Source: Actinomycetota bacterium (GTDB lineage Bacteria; Actinomycetota; UBA4738; G016210805). Taken from it: a stretch of DNA of 16,270 nt. A program made the position numbers and the translations under genes. Where the stretch lies: the NCBI GenBank assembly GCA_016210805.1, contig JACQTL010000277.1, positions 1-16,270 of the forward strand. The letters run 5' to 3'. The notes beneath the pieces were generated by a model. It was not told where the DNA came from. It saw only the letters and a program-made list of their open reading frames with translations, and searched no databases. This document shows, in pieces, positions 6,466 to 14,038 of this stretch. Positions within the stretch are counted from its first letter, which is position 1, and each line of letters begins with the position of its first letter.

Positions 6466-6471
6466 TAGGCT
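6466..6471 (+). promoter_or_regulatory. -10 box TAGGCT of a leaderless promoter for the nurA-herA-sbcDC operon
   Basis: TAGGCT is followed by 6 nt and then ATG 6478, with no Shine-Dalgarno between. The upstream gap (6425-6465) is nearly pure G/C and shows no recognisable -35 box. This is the only promoter-like element found before the four-gene operon. Confidence 0.55.
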
Positions 6472-6477
6472 ACGGCC

Positions 6478-7434
6478 ATGCTCAAGCTCCGGGCCGATCC
6501 GTGGATGCCCGACCACGGGATGGGCTACGAGGTGACACCGGACGATGGCCCCGCCCCGACGACCGACCCCTTCGTGGAGAGCCGGGACTGGTCGTCCCCC
6601 ATCCCGTCGGTCCCCGGTCCGGACGGGCCGGTCTGGTTCGTGGACGGCGTGCGTCGGGTCGAGGTTCGGCTGGTGGCCGAGGAGGGGGGGCGGCGGGTGC
6701 CCGGGCTCTTCGGCTCCCACGCGGTGGGCACGGTGTGCTCCGACGGGAAGGCCACGTTCGGCGAGCACCGGGTCGGCCGGGCCCTCGTGCTGGGCGGGGG
6801 GCTCCAGCCGGAGCCGGTGGAGGTCGTCGTGGGGGGCACGATCCTGTCCTACGCGCCCGTGGCCGAGCCGGGCACGGACCCCAACAAGCCCCTGTGGCGC
6901 CTGCAGCAGGAGATGCGCCAGGCGGAGGCGGCCCTGGCCGCCAGCCTGGCCGGGGAGGCCGACCGGCTGGTGGTGGTGGACGGTCCCCTCACCCGGCTGG
7001 ACCCGACGGCCTGCCCCGTGGTGGGCATGGTCAAGCGCTACCAGCACCAGTACCTCGCCCCGGAGCAGGAGGCCCTCGTGGGGGTGCTGGCTCCGGGGGA
7101 ACGGACCCCGCTCTTCGCCCTGGGGATCCCGAACGAGCCCGTCCAGCGCCTGGCCTGGTACACGCGGCTGGTCCCCTGGCGGCCCCCGTGGCACGACCAC
7201 GCGGGCGTCGTGCGCTGCGAGGTCCCCGCGGGGCTCGGCCTCGACCGGGCCGTGGAGGTGGCCGGGCGGGTTAGCGCCCTCCTACCGGGCTACGCCGGCC
7301 GGCCCACCGACCCCCGGGCGCCGCAGAACCTGGCCCCGGTGGCCGGGCTGGAGGCCTGGCTGACCCACCGGATGGGGCACCGGGCCATCGTGCGCCGGGC
7401 CCTCTTGGAGCACCTCTTCCGGGAGGCGGCATGA
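6478..7434 (+). CDS. nurA: NurA-family 5'-3' nuclease, partner of HerA
   Basis: A 318-residue NurA-domain nuclease (RNase H-like fold). NurA works with the HerA hexamer to resect DNA ends in archaea and some bacteria. Conserved acidic and basic positions typical of the family are visible: D56 in VWFVDGVRRVEVRL (strand 1), D168 in DRLVVVDGPLT, and K186 in VVGMVKRYQHQYL. The C-terminal PQNLAPVAGLEAWLTHRMG resembles the family's final metal-site helix region. Overall similarity is low, as is usual for NurA, so the call rests on motif spacing plus context: the stop codon overlaps the start of herA as ATGA, and sbcD-sbcC follow. ATG 6478 lies 6 nt after a TAGGCT box, fitting leaderless translation. 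Nuclease activity and Mn-dependence are family knowledge, not visible here. Confidence 0.86.
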   Translation: MLKLRADPWMPDHGMGYEVTPDDGPAPTTDPFVESRDWSSPIPSVPGPDGPVWFVDGVRRVEVRLVAEEGGRRVPGLFGSHAVGTVCSDGKATFGEHRVGRALVLGGGLQPEPVEVVVGGTILSYAPVAEPGTDPNKPLWRLQQEMRQAEAALAASLAGEADRLVVVDGPLTRLDPTACPVVGMVKRYQHQYLAPEQEALVGVLAPGERTPLFALGIPNEPVQRLAWYTRLVPWRPPWHDHAGVVRCEVPAGLGLDRAVEVAGRVSALLPGYAGRPTDPRAPQNLAPVAGLEAWLTHRMGHRAIVRRALLEHLFREAA

Positions 7435-9137
7435 GCGAACCGCGGCGAGCGGGGGACGTCTCGGAGCAGGTCGGGATGGTCCTGGGGACCGACGACTCCA
7501 CGCCGCTCTCGTTCTGGGTCGGGGTGGACGACGCCTCGTACCTCCAGCTCGACGACGCCGTGTTCGTGGACACCGAGGTCCCCGGCCGGGGGACGCTGAG
7601 GATCGCCGGCATCGTCCAGAACGTCAGGGCCCGGCACGAGGGGGCCACCTTCGACACCGACGTCTTCCTGGTCGACCGGGGCGTCCTGCCCGTCGAGACC
7701 GCCGTGGCCGCCGAGGTGGTCGCCACCCGGTTCGAGCCCGAGGTCTTCGTGCCCCCGATGCCCGGGCGCGCGGCGTTCCGGGCCCGGGGGAAGGACCGCG
7801 ACGAGGCGATGTACTTCGATCAGATGACCCGGAGGGTGCCGGCCGGCCTGTCCCGGGACGGCGAGCCGGTGTTCCTGGACCTCGAGTTCCTGGACGGGAC
7901 CCGAGGGGCCCACGTGAACATCTCCGGCATCTCCGGGGTGGCCACGAAGACCACGTACGCCCTTTTCCTCGTGTACGCGCTGTTCCACTCCGAGGTCCTT
8001 GGGGCCTCCGGGGTCAACGCCAAGGCCCTGGTCTTCAACGTGAAGGGCGAGGACCTGATGTGGCTGGACCGGCCCAACGCCCGCCTGTCCGAGGCCGACC
8101 GGGCCGACTACGAGGCCCTGGGTCTCCCGGCCGGCCCGTTCGGGTCGGTGGGCCTGTGGGCCCCGCCCCGGTCCCGGGCCTCGGGAGCTGCCGTGCCGGC
8201 CGTGGAGGGCAGGGCCACCGGGGTCACCGCGTACTACTGGACCGTCCGCGACTTCGTGAGGGAGCAGTTCCTGCGGTTCATGTTCGCCGAGGCCGAGGAC
8301 GAGCGGTCCCAGATCGCGGACCTGGTGGCCCGGGTGGAGAGCTACCTGGACCGGGAGTGCGTGGACGACCCCGAGCACGACGCCACGGTGGTTCACGAGC
8401 CGACCGGCCGGGCGGTCACGACCTTCGACGACCTGTGCGAGCTGATCCAGTCCGAGCTGGAGGTCGACGGGAGCCCGTGGCGGGGCCGGCTGTCGGACGC
8501 CACGATCGCCGCGTTCCAGCGCCGCCTGGACGCCGGGCGGTTCCGGATCCGCGACCTGATCTGGGGCCGGGAGGCCGAGGACCCGGCGAGCCACCGGATC
8601 GACTGGGAGTCCAACCAGGTCACGGTGGTCGACATCCACAACCTCCACGACCGGGCCAAGCGGTTCGTGACCGGGGTCGTGATCAAGCGGCTGTTCGAGC
8701 ACAAGGAGCGGATGGGCCGCCGCGAGCCCCTCCACTTCCTGGTCCTCGACGAGCTGAACCGCTACGCGCCCAGGGACGGATGGAGCCCGATCAAGGAGGT
8801 CCTGCTCGACGTGGCCGAGCGGGGACGCTCGCTGGGCATGATCCTGGTCGGCGCGGAGCAGACGGCCAGCGAGGTCGAGAGGCGCATCATCGCGAACTCG
8901 GCCTTCCGGGTGGTGGGACGGCTCGACACAGCCGAGGCGGCCAGGGCGGAGTACGGGTTCCTCCCCGCCGTGACCCGCCAGCGGGCCGGGATCCTGAAGC
9001 CGGGGTCGATGATCCTCCAGCAGCCCCACATCCCCGTCCCGCTCCAGATCCGCTTCCCCTTCCCGTCCTGGGCCACGCGGGCCGACGAGGCCGCGGCTCC
9101 CGGCGGGGACCCGTTCGCGCCGTTCGAGGGGGACTAG
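7431..9137 (+). CDS. herA: HerA-type hexameric DNA translocase/helicase ATPase
   Basis: A 568-residue HerA/FtsK-superfamily ATPase. The N-terminal HAS-barrel spans about 10-105 (QVGMVLGTDD, SYLQLDDAVFVDTEVPG, IAGIVQNVRARHEGATFDTD). The P-loop region HVNISGISGVATKTTYALF has K173 as its lysine. It is followed by KALVFNVKGEDLMWLD and, after an insert rich in acidic residues, the Walker B FLVLDELNRYAP (D440, E441). The conserved end is DVAERGRSLGMILVGAEQTA and NSAFRVVGRLD. The P-loop lacks the glycine normally before the lysine and is one residue longer than GxxGxGKS between its first Gly and the Lys. The start ATG 7431 has the Shine-Dalgarno GGGAGG (7421-7426) and overlaps the nurA stop by 4 nt; sbcD starts 6 nt after the stop. 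Role inferred from family: pumping DNA into NurA during end resection. Confidence 0.93.
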   Translation: MSEPRRAGDVSEQVGMVLGTDDSTPLSFWVGVDDASYLQLDDAVFVDTEVPGRGTLRIAGIVQNVRARHEGATFDTDVFLVDRGVLPVETAVAAEVVATRFEPEVFVPPMPGRAAFRARGKDRDEAMYFDQMTRRVPAGLSRDGEPVFLDLEFLDGTRGAHVNISGISGVATKTTYALFLVYALFHSEVLGASGVNAKALVFNVKGEDLMWLDRPNARLSEADRADYEALGLPAGPFGSVGLWAPPRSRASGAAVPAVEGRATGVTAYYWTVRDFVREQFLRFMFAEAEDERSQIADLVARVESYLDRECVDDPEHDATVVHEPTGRAVTTFDDLCELIQSELEVDGSPWRGRLSDATIAAFQRRLDAGRFRIRDLIWGREAEDPASHRIDWESNQVTVVDIHNLHDRAKRFVTGVVIKRLFEHKERMGRREPLHFLVLDELNRYAPRDGWSPIKEVLLDVAERGRSLGMILVGAEQTASEVERRIIANSAFRVVGRLDTAEAARAEYGFLPAVTRQRAGILKPGSMILQQPHIPVPLQIRFPFPSWATRADEAAAPGGDPFAPFEGD

Positions 9138-9143
9138 GGCCCG

Positions 9144-10304
9144 GTGCGGCTGCTCCACTCCGGCGACTGGCACGTCGGGAAGACGATCCGGGGGCGCTCC
9201 CGGATGGCCGAGTTCGAGGGGGCGCTCGACCAGGTCGTCGGCATCGCCGTGGAAGAGGGCGTCGACGCGGTCCTCCTGGCCGGCGACCTCTACGAGCACA
9301 GGAGCGCCGCCCCCGACGCGGACGCCCTGGTGTTCGACGCGCTGGTCCGGCTCCACGAGGCCCGGATCCCCGTGGTGGCCATCCCCGGGAACCACGACTC
9401 GGCGCCCCGGTTCGAGGCGGTGGCCAAGCTGCTCAAGGCGGTGGACGTGGACATGGCCGCGCGGGTCCTCCCGCCGGACCGGGGCGGCGTGGTCGAGGTG
9501 CCGGCCCGCGACGGCGGGGCCCGGGCCCTGGTGGCCTGCGTCCCGTTCGTCCCACCCAGGCGGTTCGGCAGCGCCGTGGAGCTGTTCGAGGCCACCGAGC
9601 GCTGGTTCCAGGACTACGCGGAGGGCATGGGCCGGCTGCTGGAGGCCATGGCCACGGGGTTCCGGGGCGACGCCGTGAACGTCGTCCTGGCCCACCTGTA
9701 CGCCTCCGGCGCGAAGCTGGGAGGCGGGGAGCGCGAGGTCACCGTGGGCATGGACTACGCGGTGCCGGCGTCCCGGTTCCCGGCCGACGCGAGCTACGTC
9801 GCGCTGGGCCACATCCACAGGCCCCAGAAGGTGCCGGGCCTCGCCGCGCCGGGCCGGTACGCGGGATCGCTGATCCAGCTCGACTTCGGCGAGAAGGAGC
9901 AGGGGAAGTCGGTGGTCCTGGTGGACGCGGAGCCCGGACGGCCCGCGAAGGTCCGCGAGGTGCCGATCACCGCCGGCCGGCCCCTCCTGGACTTCGAGGG
10001 GACGCTCGACGAGCTGGCCGCCCTGGCCGGGAGCTCCGACGGCGCCTACCTGCGGGTGTTCGTGAAGACGGAAGGGCCGGTTCCCGGGATGGCCGACCGC
10101 GTGCGCGAGCTCCTCCCGGACGCGGTGGACGTCCACCTCAGCTACTCGCGGGACGACGGCGGGGACGATCGGGGGCCGCCCCTGTCCAGCCTCAAGCCCC
10201 GGGAGCAGTTCCTGGCCTACTACCGGGCCACCCACGGCGCCGACCCCGACGACGGCCTCCTCCGGGCGTTCGACGAGGTGGCCACGGCCATGGACGAGGG
10301 CTGA
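9144..10304 (+). CDS. sbcD: SbcD/Mre11-type DNA exonuclease
   Basis: A 386-residue metallophosphoesterase subunit of the SbcCD (Mre11-Rad50) nuclease, which opens hairpins and processes double-strand ends. All phosphoesterase motifs are present: GDWHVGK (D8, H10), LAGDLYEH (D48), GNHDS (N83, H84, D85), AHLYASGA (H184) and LGHIHRPQ (H223, H225). The C-terminal part, about 275-386, is the capping and Rad50-binding region. Length is normal for bacterial SbcD. The start is GTG 9144 because MRLLHSGDWHVGK is the canonical N-terminus; the purine-rich GAGGGGGA just upstream can act as the ribosome-binding site. It is separated from herA by 6 nt and from sbcC by 3 nt, so all three are almost certainly one transcript. 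Confidence 0.96.
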   Translation: MRLLHSGDWHVGKTIRGRSRMAEFEGALDQVVGIAVEEGVDAVLLAGDLYEHRSAAPDADALVFDALVRLHEARIPVVAIPGNHDSAPRFEAVAKLLKAVDVDMAARVLPPDRGGVVEVPARDGGARALVACVPFVPPRRFGSAVELFEATERWFQDYAEGMGRLLEAMATGFRGDAVNVVLAHLYASGAKLGGGEREVTVGMDYAVPASRFPADASYVALGHIHRPQKVPGLAAPGRYAGSLIQLDFGEKEQGKSVVLVDAEPGRPAKVREVPITAGRPLLDFEGTLDELAALAGSSDGAYLRVFVKTEGPVPGMADRVRELLPDAVDVHLSYSRDDGGDDRGPPLSSLKPREQFLAYYRATHGADPDDGLLRAFDEVATAMDEG

Positions 10305-10307
10305 GCC

Positions 10308-12914
10308 GTGCGCCCGGTCAGCCTGCGGATGAAGGGGTTCACGGCCTTCCGGGACGAGCAGGCCATCGACTTCGACGGGCTGGACCTGTTCGCCATCGTG
10401 GGGCCGACGGGGTCGGGGAAGTCGTCGGTGCTCGACGCCATCACCTACGCCCTGTTCGGGGTGGTGGATCGAGTGGACAAGAAGTCGGTTCGCCAGATGG
10501 TCAGCCAGGGACAGCCCCGGATGGCCGTGACCCTGGAGTTCGAGGTCGGGGAGGCGCGGTACCGGGTGACCCGGTCCATGCCGTCCGGGGGCGGCGGGAG
10601 CAAGGTCCAGGTGGAGCTCCGGGAGGACGGCGACTGGAGGCAGGCCGGCGAGGGCTCCGATCGGGTCAAGGATGCCGACGCGATGCTCCGGGGCCTGGTC
10701 GGGCTGGACTTCGAGGCCTTCACGCGCTCGGTGCTGCTGCCCCAGGGCAAGTTCGCGGAGTTCATGACCGGGGACGCCGCGGAGCGCAGGGACATCCTCA
10801 CCGAGCTGCTCGACCTCGGCTACTTCGAGCGGATGGCCAGGCACGCCCGGGCCCTGGCCCGGGACGACTACGCCAGGGCCGGGGCGAAACAGGAGCTGAT
10901 CGGGACCCAGTACCTGGGGGTGACCCCCGAGGCCCTGGAGGACGCCAGGCGACGGGCTGCTGCGGCGGTCGAGCGGGAGCGGGGTCTGGCCGCCGCGGAG
11001 GACGCGGTGAGGAAGGTCCACGACCGGTGGGAGCGGTCGGCCGCCGAGGTGGATGCCATCCGGTCCTGCGCGGCGGACGTGCGGGACGGTGCCGGCCGGG
11101 CCCGGGGGGCGGCCGTGACGCTGGCGGACGTGGCGGCCGGCATGGCTGAGGCGAGCTCTCGGCTGGAGGCGGGGAGGGCGGACGTACAGGCCGCCGTCGA
11201 GGAGCACGAGCTCGCCGCGAAGTCGAGGGCCGAGGCCGAGGCCGCGTGGGGCGGGGCCGCCGACCTCGCGGCGCTCCGGGTCAGGGCCGAAGGGCTGGCC
11301 GCAGCGGAGCGCTCGTTGGAGGAGGTCCGGGCCGAGCTCGAGCGGACGGAGGCCGCCCGCCCGGGGCTGGAGGCGGTCGGGGAGGCGGCCCGGTCGGGCG
11401 TGGCCCGGGCGGAGGAGGCCATGGCCGAGGCCGAGGAGGCGGTGGAGGCCGCCGAGCGCGCCAGGGAAGAGGTCCTCCATGCCGACAGGGTCGCCGCGGT
11501 GGTGGCCGGTCTCTCGGTGGGCGACCCCTGCCCCGTGTGCGGGGAGCCGCTCCGCGAGGTTCCAGCCGGCCCCGCGGCGGCCAGGCTGAAGGCCGCGGAG
11601 CGCGAGCTGGCCGTCGCCCGGACGGGGCGCGAGAGGGCCGGCCGGGGGCTGGAGGAGGCCCGGGAGGCCACCCGGAAGGCCGAAAGCGCCTTGGCGGAGG
11701 ACGATCGGGAGAGGGACCGGCTGAACCGCGGGGCCCGGGAAGCGGATACGTCGCTCGCGGCCCTCCGGAAAGAGCTGACGGCCGCCCTCGGGGGGCCGGC
11801 CAGGGGGGCCCGACGGGCGGCCCTCCCCGACGACCCCGTGGCGGAGGTCGTCCGGCGGGAGGAGGCCCTCGGGGGCCTGGTGGATGCGGAGAGGGCGTCG
11901 GAGCCGCGGCTCCGCCAGGCCGAGGAGAGGCTCCGGGCGGCCGAGGGGTCCCGGGAATCCCTGCTGGCCGGGGCGGCCACCGAGCGAGCCAGGCTGGAGA
12001 CCCTGGGGGCGGAGGCCCTGGCCGGGAGGGCGGCCGCGGCCGCCGGGCCCGGCCTCCCGGTCCCCGAGGTGGCCGGGGAGCTCCCGCCGGCCGACGACCC
12101 GAAGGCCCTGCTCGAGGCGGCCGGGGCCCTGGCCGATGCCCTGGAGGGGCTGGCCGTTGCGCTGTCGTCGGCCGCAGACGCCAGGGCTGCCGCCGAGGGC
12201 GAGCTCCTGGAGGAGGCCGCCGGGCTGGTGGACGGGCTCGTGGACGCCTCGGCCGCCGGCTCACTGGCCGAGCTGCTCCAGGCGGTGGCCGCGGAGGCCA
12301 AGGTCGCCGTCGAGGCCAGGGTCCAGGTCGAGCAGGAGACCGAGCACCTCGAGCGGGACCTGGGCAGGCTGGGGGAGATCCAGGCGGAGCTCCGGGCCCT
12401 CCGAGCCCGGGTCGAGGTCTACCAGGCACTGGGCCGGGAGCTCCAGGCCGACCGCCTGATCTCGTTCCTCCAGGGCGAGGCCCTCCGCCTGCTCGCCGTG
12501 GCCGGCTCGGCCCGGCTGTCCGAGCTATCGGGGGGCCGCTACGAGCTCGTCTACCGGGAGGACCGCTTCGAAGTGGTGGACCGTTGGAACGGCGACGAGG
12601 CCCGGAGTGTCCGGACCCTCTCCGGAGGGGAGACCTTCCTGGCCTCGCTGGCCCTGGCCCTGGCCCTGGCCGAGCAGGTCCGCACGCTCGCCGTGACCGA
12701 CCGGGCCTCGCTCGACTCCCTGTTCCTGGACGAGGGGTTCGGCGCGCTCGACCCCGAGGCCCTCGAGGTGGTGGTCGAGGCCCTGGAACAGCTCGGGGGC
12801 GACGGGCGGATGGTGGGCGTGATCACCCACGTCCGCGAGCTGGCGGATCGGATGCCGGTGAGGATCGAGGTCCAGAAGTCCCCGAGGGGCAGCCGCCTGC
12901 TTCGAGTGGGGTGA
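10308..12914 (+). CDS. sbcC: SbcC/Rad50-type SMC-like ATPase of the SbcCD nuclease
   Basis: An 868-residue ABC/SMC-like ATPase that pairs with SbcD. The Walker A motif GPTGSGKS is at 32-39 and the N-terminal lobe continues to about 180 with the Q-loop region VLLPQGKFAEFM. Long Ala/Glu/Arg-rich coiled coils occupy about 190-405 and 415-700. The zinc hook CPVCG is at 408-412 (C408, C411). The ABC signature LSGGE is at 771-775 and Walker B FLDEGFGALD has D808 and E809. It is shorter than E. coli SbcC (about 1,050 residues), so the arms are compact. The second arm is broken by Pro/Gly-rich stretches near 495-505 and 579-598. GTG 10308 gives the normal MRPVSLRMKGFTAF start and lies 3 nt after sbcD. 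The downstream neighbour is convergent, so the operon ends here. Confidence 0.96.
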   Translation: MRPVSLRMKGFTAFRDEQAIDFDGLDLFAIVGPTGSGKSSVLDAITYALFGVVDRVDKKSVRQMVSQGQPRMAVTLEFEVGEARYRVTRSMPSGGGGSKVQVELREDGDWRQAGEGSDRVKDADAMLRGLVGLDFEAFTRSVLLPQGKFAEFMTGDAAERRDILTELLDLGYFERMARHARALARDDYARAGAKQELIGTQYLGVTPEALEDARRRAAAAVERERGLAAAEDAVRKVHDRWERSAAEVDAIRSCAADVRDGAGRARGAAVTLADVAAGMAEASSRLEAGRADVQAAVEEHELAAKSRAEAEAAWGGAADLAALRVRAEGLAAAERSLEEVRAELERTEAARPGLEAVGEAARSGVARAEEAMAEAEEAVEAAERAREEVLHADRVAAVVAGLSVGDPCPVCGEPLREVPAGPAAARLKAAERELAVARTGRERAGRGLEEAREATRKAESALAEDDRERDRLNRGAREADTSLAALRKELTAALGGPARGARRAALPDDPVAEVVRREEALGGLVDAERASEPRLRQAEERLRAAEGSRESLLAGAATERARLETLGAEALAGRAAAAAGPGLPVPEVAGELPPADDPKALLEAAGALADALEGLAVALSSAADARAAAEGELLEEAAGLVDGLVDASAAGSLAELLQAVAAEAKVAVEARVQVEQETEHLERDLGRLGEIQAELRALRARVEVYQALGRELQADRLISFLQGEALRLLAVAGSARLSELSGGRYELVYREDRFEVVDRWNGDEARSVRTLSGGETFLASLALALALAEQVRTLAVTDRASLDSLFLDEGFGALDPEALEVVVEALEQLGGDGRMVGVITHVRELADRMPVRIEVQKSPRGSRLLRVG

Positions 12915-12929
12915 GGGCGCCCGGCGCGC

Positions 12930-13118
12930 CTACGGGCGGTCGTCGCCGCCGGCCAGGATGGCCACCCCGAGCCCGATCAGCAGGATGGGGACCACCACGA
13001 CCGCCCGGAGGTCGATCACGTCGGCGCTCTCCAGCAGGAACAGGACCCCCAGGACGATGAACAGGAGCCCGGCCACCAGCGAGGTCCGGTTCCAGCCCCG
13101 GGGACGGTCAGCGCCCAC
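12930..13118 (-). CDS. Small two-helix membrane protein of the LiaI/LiaF-TM (DUF5668-like) type
   Basis: A 62-residue protein with a basic N-terminus (ADRPRGWNR) and two transmembrane segments, SLVAGLLFIVLGVLFLLESA and AVVVVPILLIGLGVAILAGG. The pattern 'G-hydrophobic-IVLGVLFLL ... PILLIGLGVAIL' is that of the short transmembrane modules found in LiaI/LiaF and DUF5668 proteins. It starts with GTG 13118-13116, overlapping the end of the upstream LiaF-like gene by 11 nt, so it is likely co-translated with it. It ends 15 nt from the convergent sbcC stop. A role beside the LiaF-like protein in envelope-stress sensing is inferred only from the shared module and gene overlap. Confidence 0.72.
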   Translation of the reverse strand: MGADRPRGWNRTSLVAGLLFIVLGVLFLLESADVIDLRAVVVVPILLIGLGVAILAGGDDRP

Positions 13119-13836
13119 GGCGCACCTCCACCTGCCCCAGGCCGACCGACAGCGTCAGCCGGAGGGAGCCCTCGGACCCGCCGCCGTCCGACACCCGGGC
13201 GTCCACGTCGATACCCGAGTCCTCCCGGTCGAGCAGCTTCAGCTGGCCGGCGCCCACGTGTCCCTGCACGACCACCGGGGTGTCCGGCGGCAGGATCACC
13301 ACGAGCTGTCCGATGCCCACGCTCATGTCGATCACGGTGGTCCCGGCCGGGAGGTCGTCGACGTCCGACAGGTTCACGGTGAGCTGGCCCACGGCCAGGC
13401 GATACTCGCCCCTCACGTCCGCGAAGGCCCGGGCCCGCACGTCGCGCTGGCCCACGCCGCCGGCCAGCTCCACGTCCACGGCCGATGCCAGGGCCATGAG
13501 CAGGGCCAAGATCGACCCGAAGACGATCAGCCCCTTGTTGCGGCCGGTCCTGGCCAGGACGAGCAGGGCGACCCCCACGACGATGAGCAGGGCGGCCAGG
13601 CCGGTGGCCACGGACACGTCCACGGCGCCGACCGCGTCGAGCAGCCAGGCCAGGCCGAGCACGATGAGGAAGGCCCCCATGACGATGGAACCGGTCGACC
13701 GGGCCCGGGCGGTGGGCCGGGGGGTGGGGGCCAGCGGCCTGGTCGGCTCCGGGCCGCGCGCCGCTGGAGCGGGAGGCGGGGGCTCCTCGGGCGCGTCCCC
13801 CGCGGGGCGGTCCTCCGGGGGGCGCTCGCCGGTCAT
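13108..13836 (-). CDS. LiaF-like membrane protein with C-terminal repeat domain
   Basis: A 242-residue protein related to LiaF-type cell-envelope stress proteins. A long Pro/Glu/Arg-rich cytosolic segment (1-48) precedes three predicted helices at about 51-67 (IVMGAFLIVLGLAWLLD), 75-95 and 102-122. The C-terminal domain holds four copies of a beta-strand motif: YRLAVGQLTVNL, MSVGIGQLVVIL, GHVGAGQLKLLD and LSVGLGQVEVRR. This GxGQLxV pattern is typical of the LiaF C-terminal/DUF4097-like beta-solenoid. ATG 13836-13834 is chosen for the adjoining GGAGGGCGAGGAG and because it overlaps the stop of a 35-residue upstream gene as ATGA. No LiaRS two-component pair is visible, so the input or output partner is unknown. 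Confidence 0.85.
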   Translation of the reverse strand: MTGERPPEDRPAGDAPEEPPPPAPAARGPEPTRPLAPTPRPTARARSTGSIVMGAFLIVLGLAWLLDAVGAVDVSVATGLAALLIVVGVALLVLARTGRNKGLIVFGSILALLMALASAVDVELAGGVGQRDVRARAFADVRGEYRLAVGQLTVNLSDVDDLPAGTTVIDMSVGIGQLVVILPPDTPVVVQGHVGAGQLKLLDREDSGIDVDARVSDGGGSEGSLRLTLSVGLGQVEVRRGR

Positions 13837-13940
13837 CTCCTCGCCCTCCGCGGGATGATCACGGCGCCCACCGCGATGAGGACCAGCCCGATCACGACCT
13901 GGCCGGCGATGGCTCCTCGCTGGTCGGCAGGTTCCTGCAC
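13833..13940 (-). CDS. 35-residue single-helix membrane protein at the head of the LiaF-like operon
   Basis: A short gene read GTG (13940-13938) to TGA (13835-13833). The protein has a polar N-terminus (MQEPADQRGA), one hydrophobic helix (GQVVIGLVLIAVGAVII) and a basic end (PRRARR), fitting a single membrane span with the C-terminus inside. It has a reasonable Shine-Dalgarno (GGAAGGAA, 6 nt upstream), and its stop overlaps the LiaF-like ATG in the 4-nt ATGA arrangement. These are the main reasons to believe it is real. The helix resembles the first helix of its two neighbours (VLIAVGAVII versus FLIVLGLAWLL and LFIVLGVLFLL). It belongs to no family I can name. A non-coding leader remains possible. 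Confidence 0.62.
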   Translation of the reverse strand: MQEPADQRGAIAGQVVIGLVLIAVGAVIIPRRARR

Positions 13941-14021
13941 GCCTGTTCCTTCCGGCAGTCTGGTTCCGGGGCCCGGAGCGATGCCCCGTGGCCACGCCGA
14001 TACGCGCCGGGCGGCGGATCG

Positions 14022-14027
14022 ACGCTA
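14022..14027 (-). promoter_or_regulatory. Possible -10 box TAGCGT for the LiaF-like operon
   Basis: Read on the minus strand, TAGCGT overlaps by 2 bp the TAGCAT box on the plus strand. It would give a leader of about 75 nt before the GTG at 13940. No -35 match is seen, so support is weak beyond its position in the only divergent gap. Confidence 0.25.
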
Positions 14028-14031
14028 GCAT
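14026..14031 (+). promoter_or_regulatory. -10 box TAGCAT of a leaderless promoter for the thioesterase
   Basis: TAGCAT is followed by 7 nt and then GTG 14039. The in-frame ATG at 14030 overlaps the box itself and so would not be on a transcript started from it. This favours GTG 14039. Confidence 0.5.
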
Positions 14032-14038
14032 GCCAAGC

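Noticed and set aside
8060..11149. A roughly 1,030-codon plus-strand frame crossing herA, sbcD and sbcC
   Set aside because: It is made almost entirely of Arg, Gly, Pro and Ala and conflicts with three genes having full catalytic motifs; a frame-shifted shadow.
7290..11480. A nearly 1,400-codon open frame on the minus strand antisense to nurA-herA-sbcD-sbcC
   Set aside because: Its protein is a low-complexity string of Gly, Pro, Arg, His, Val and Leu with no domain. It is the antisense shadow expected from G/C at third positions of the well-supported plus-strand genes.
12916..12930. GGCGC...GCGCC stem in the gap between convergent sbcC and the 62-residue gene, as a terminator
   Set aside because: Only 5 bp of stem and no T-run on either strand; such stems are expected by chance at this GC content.
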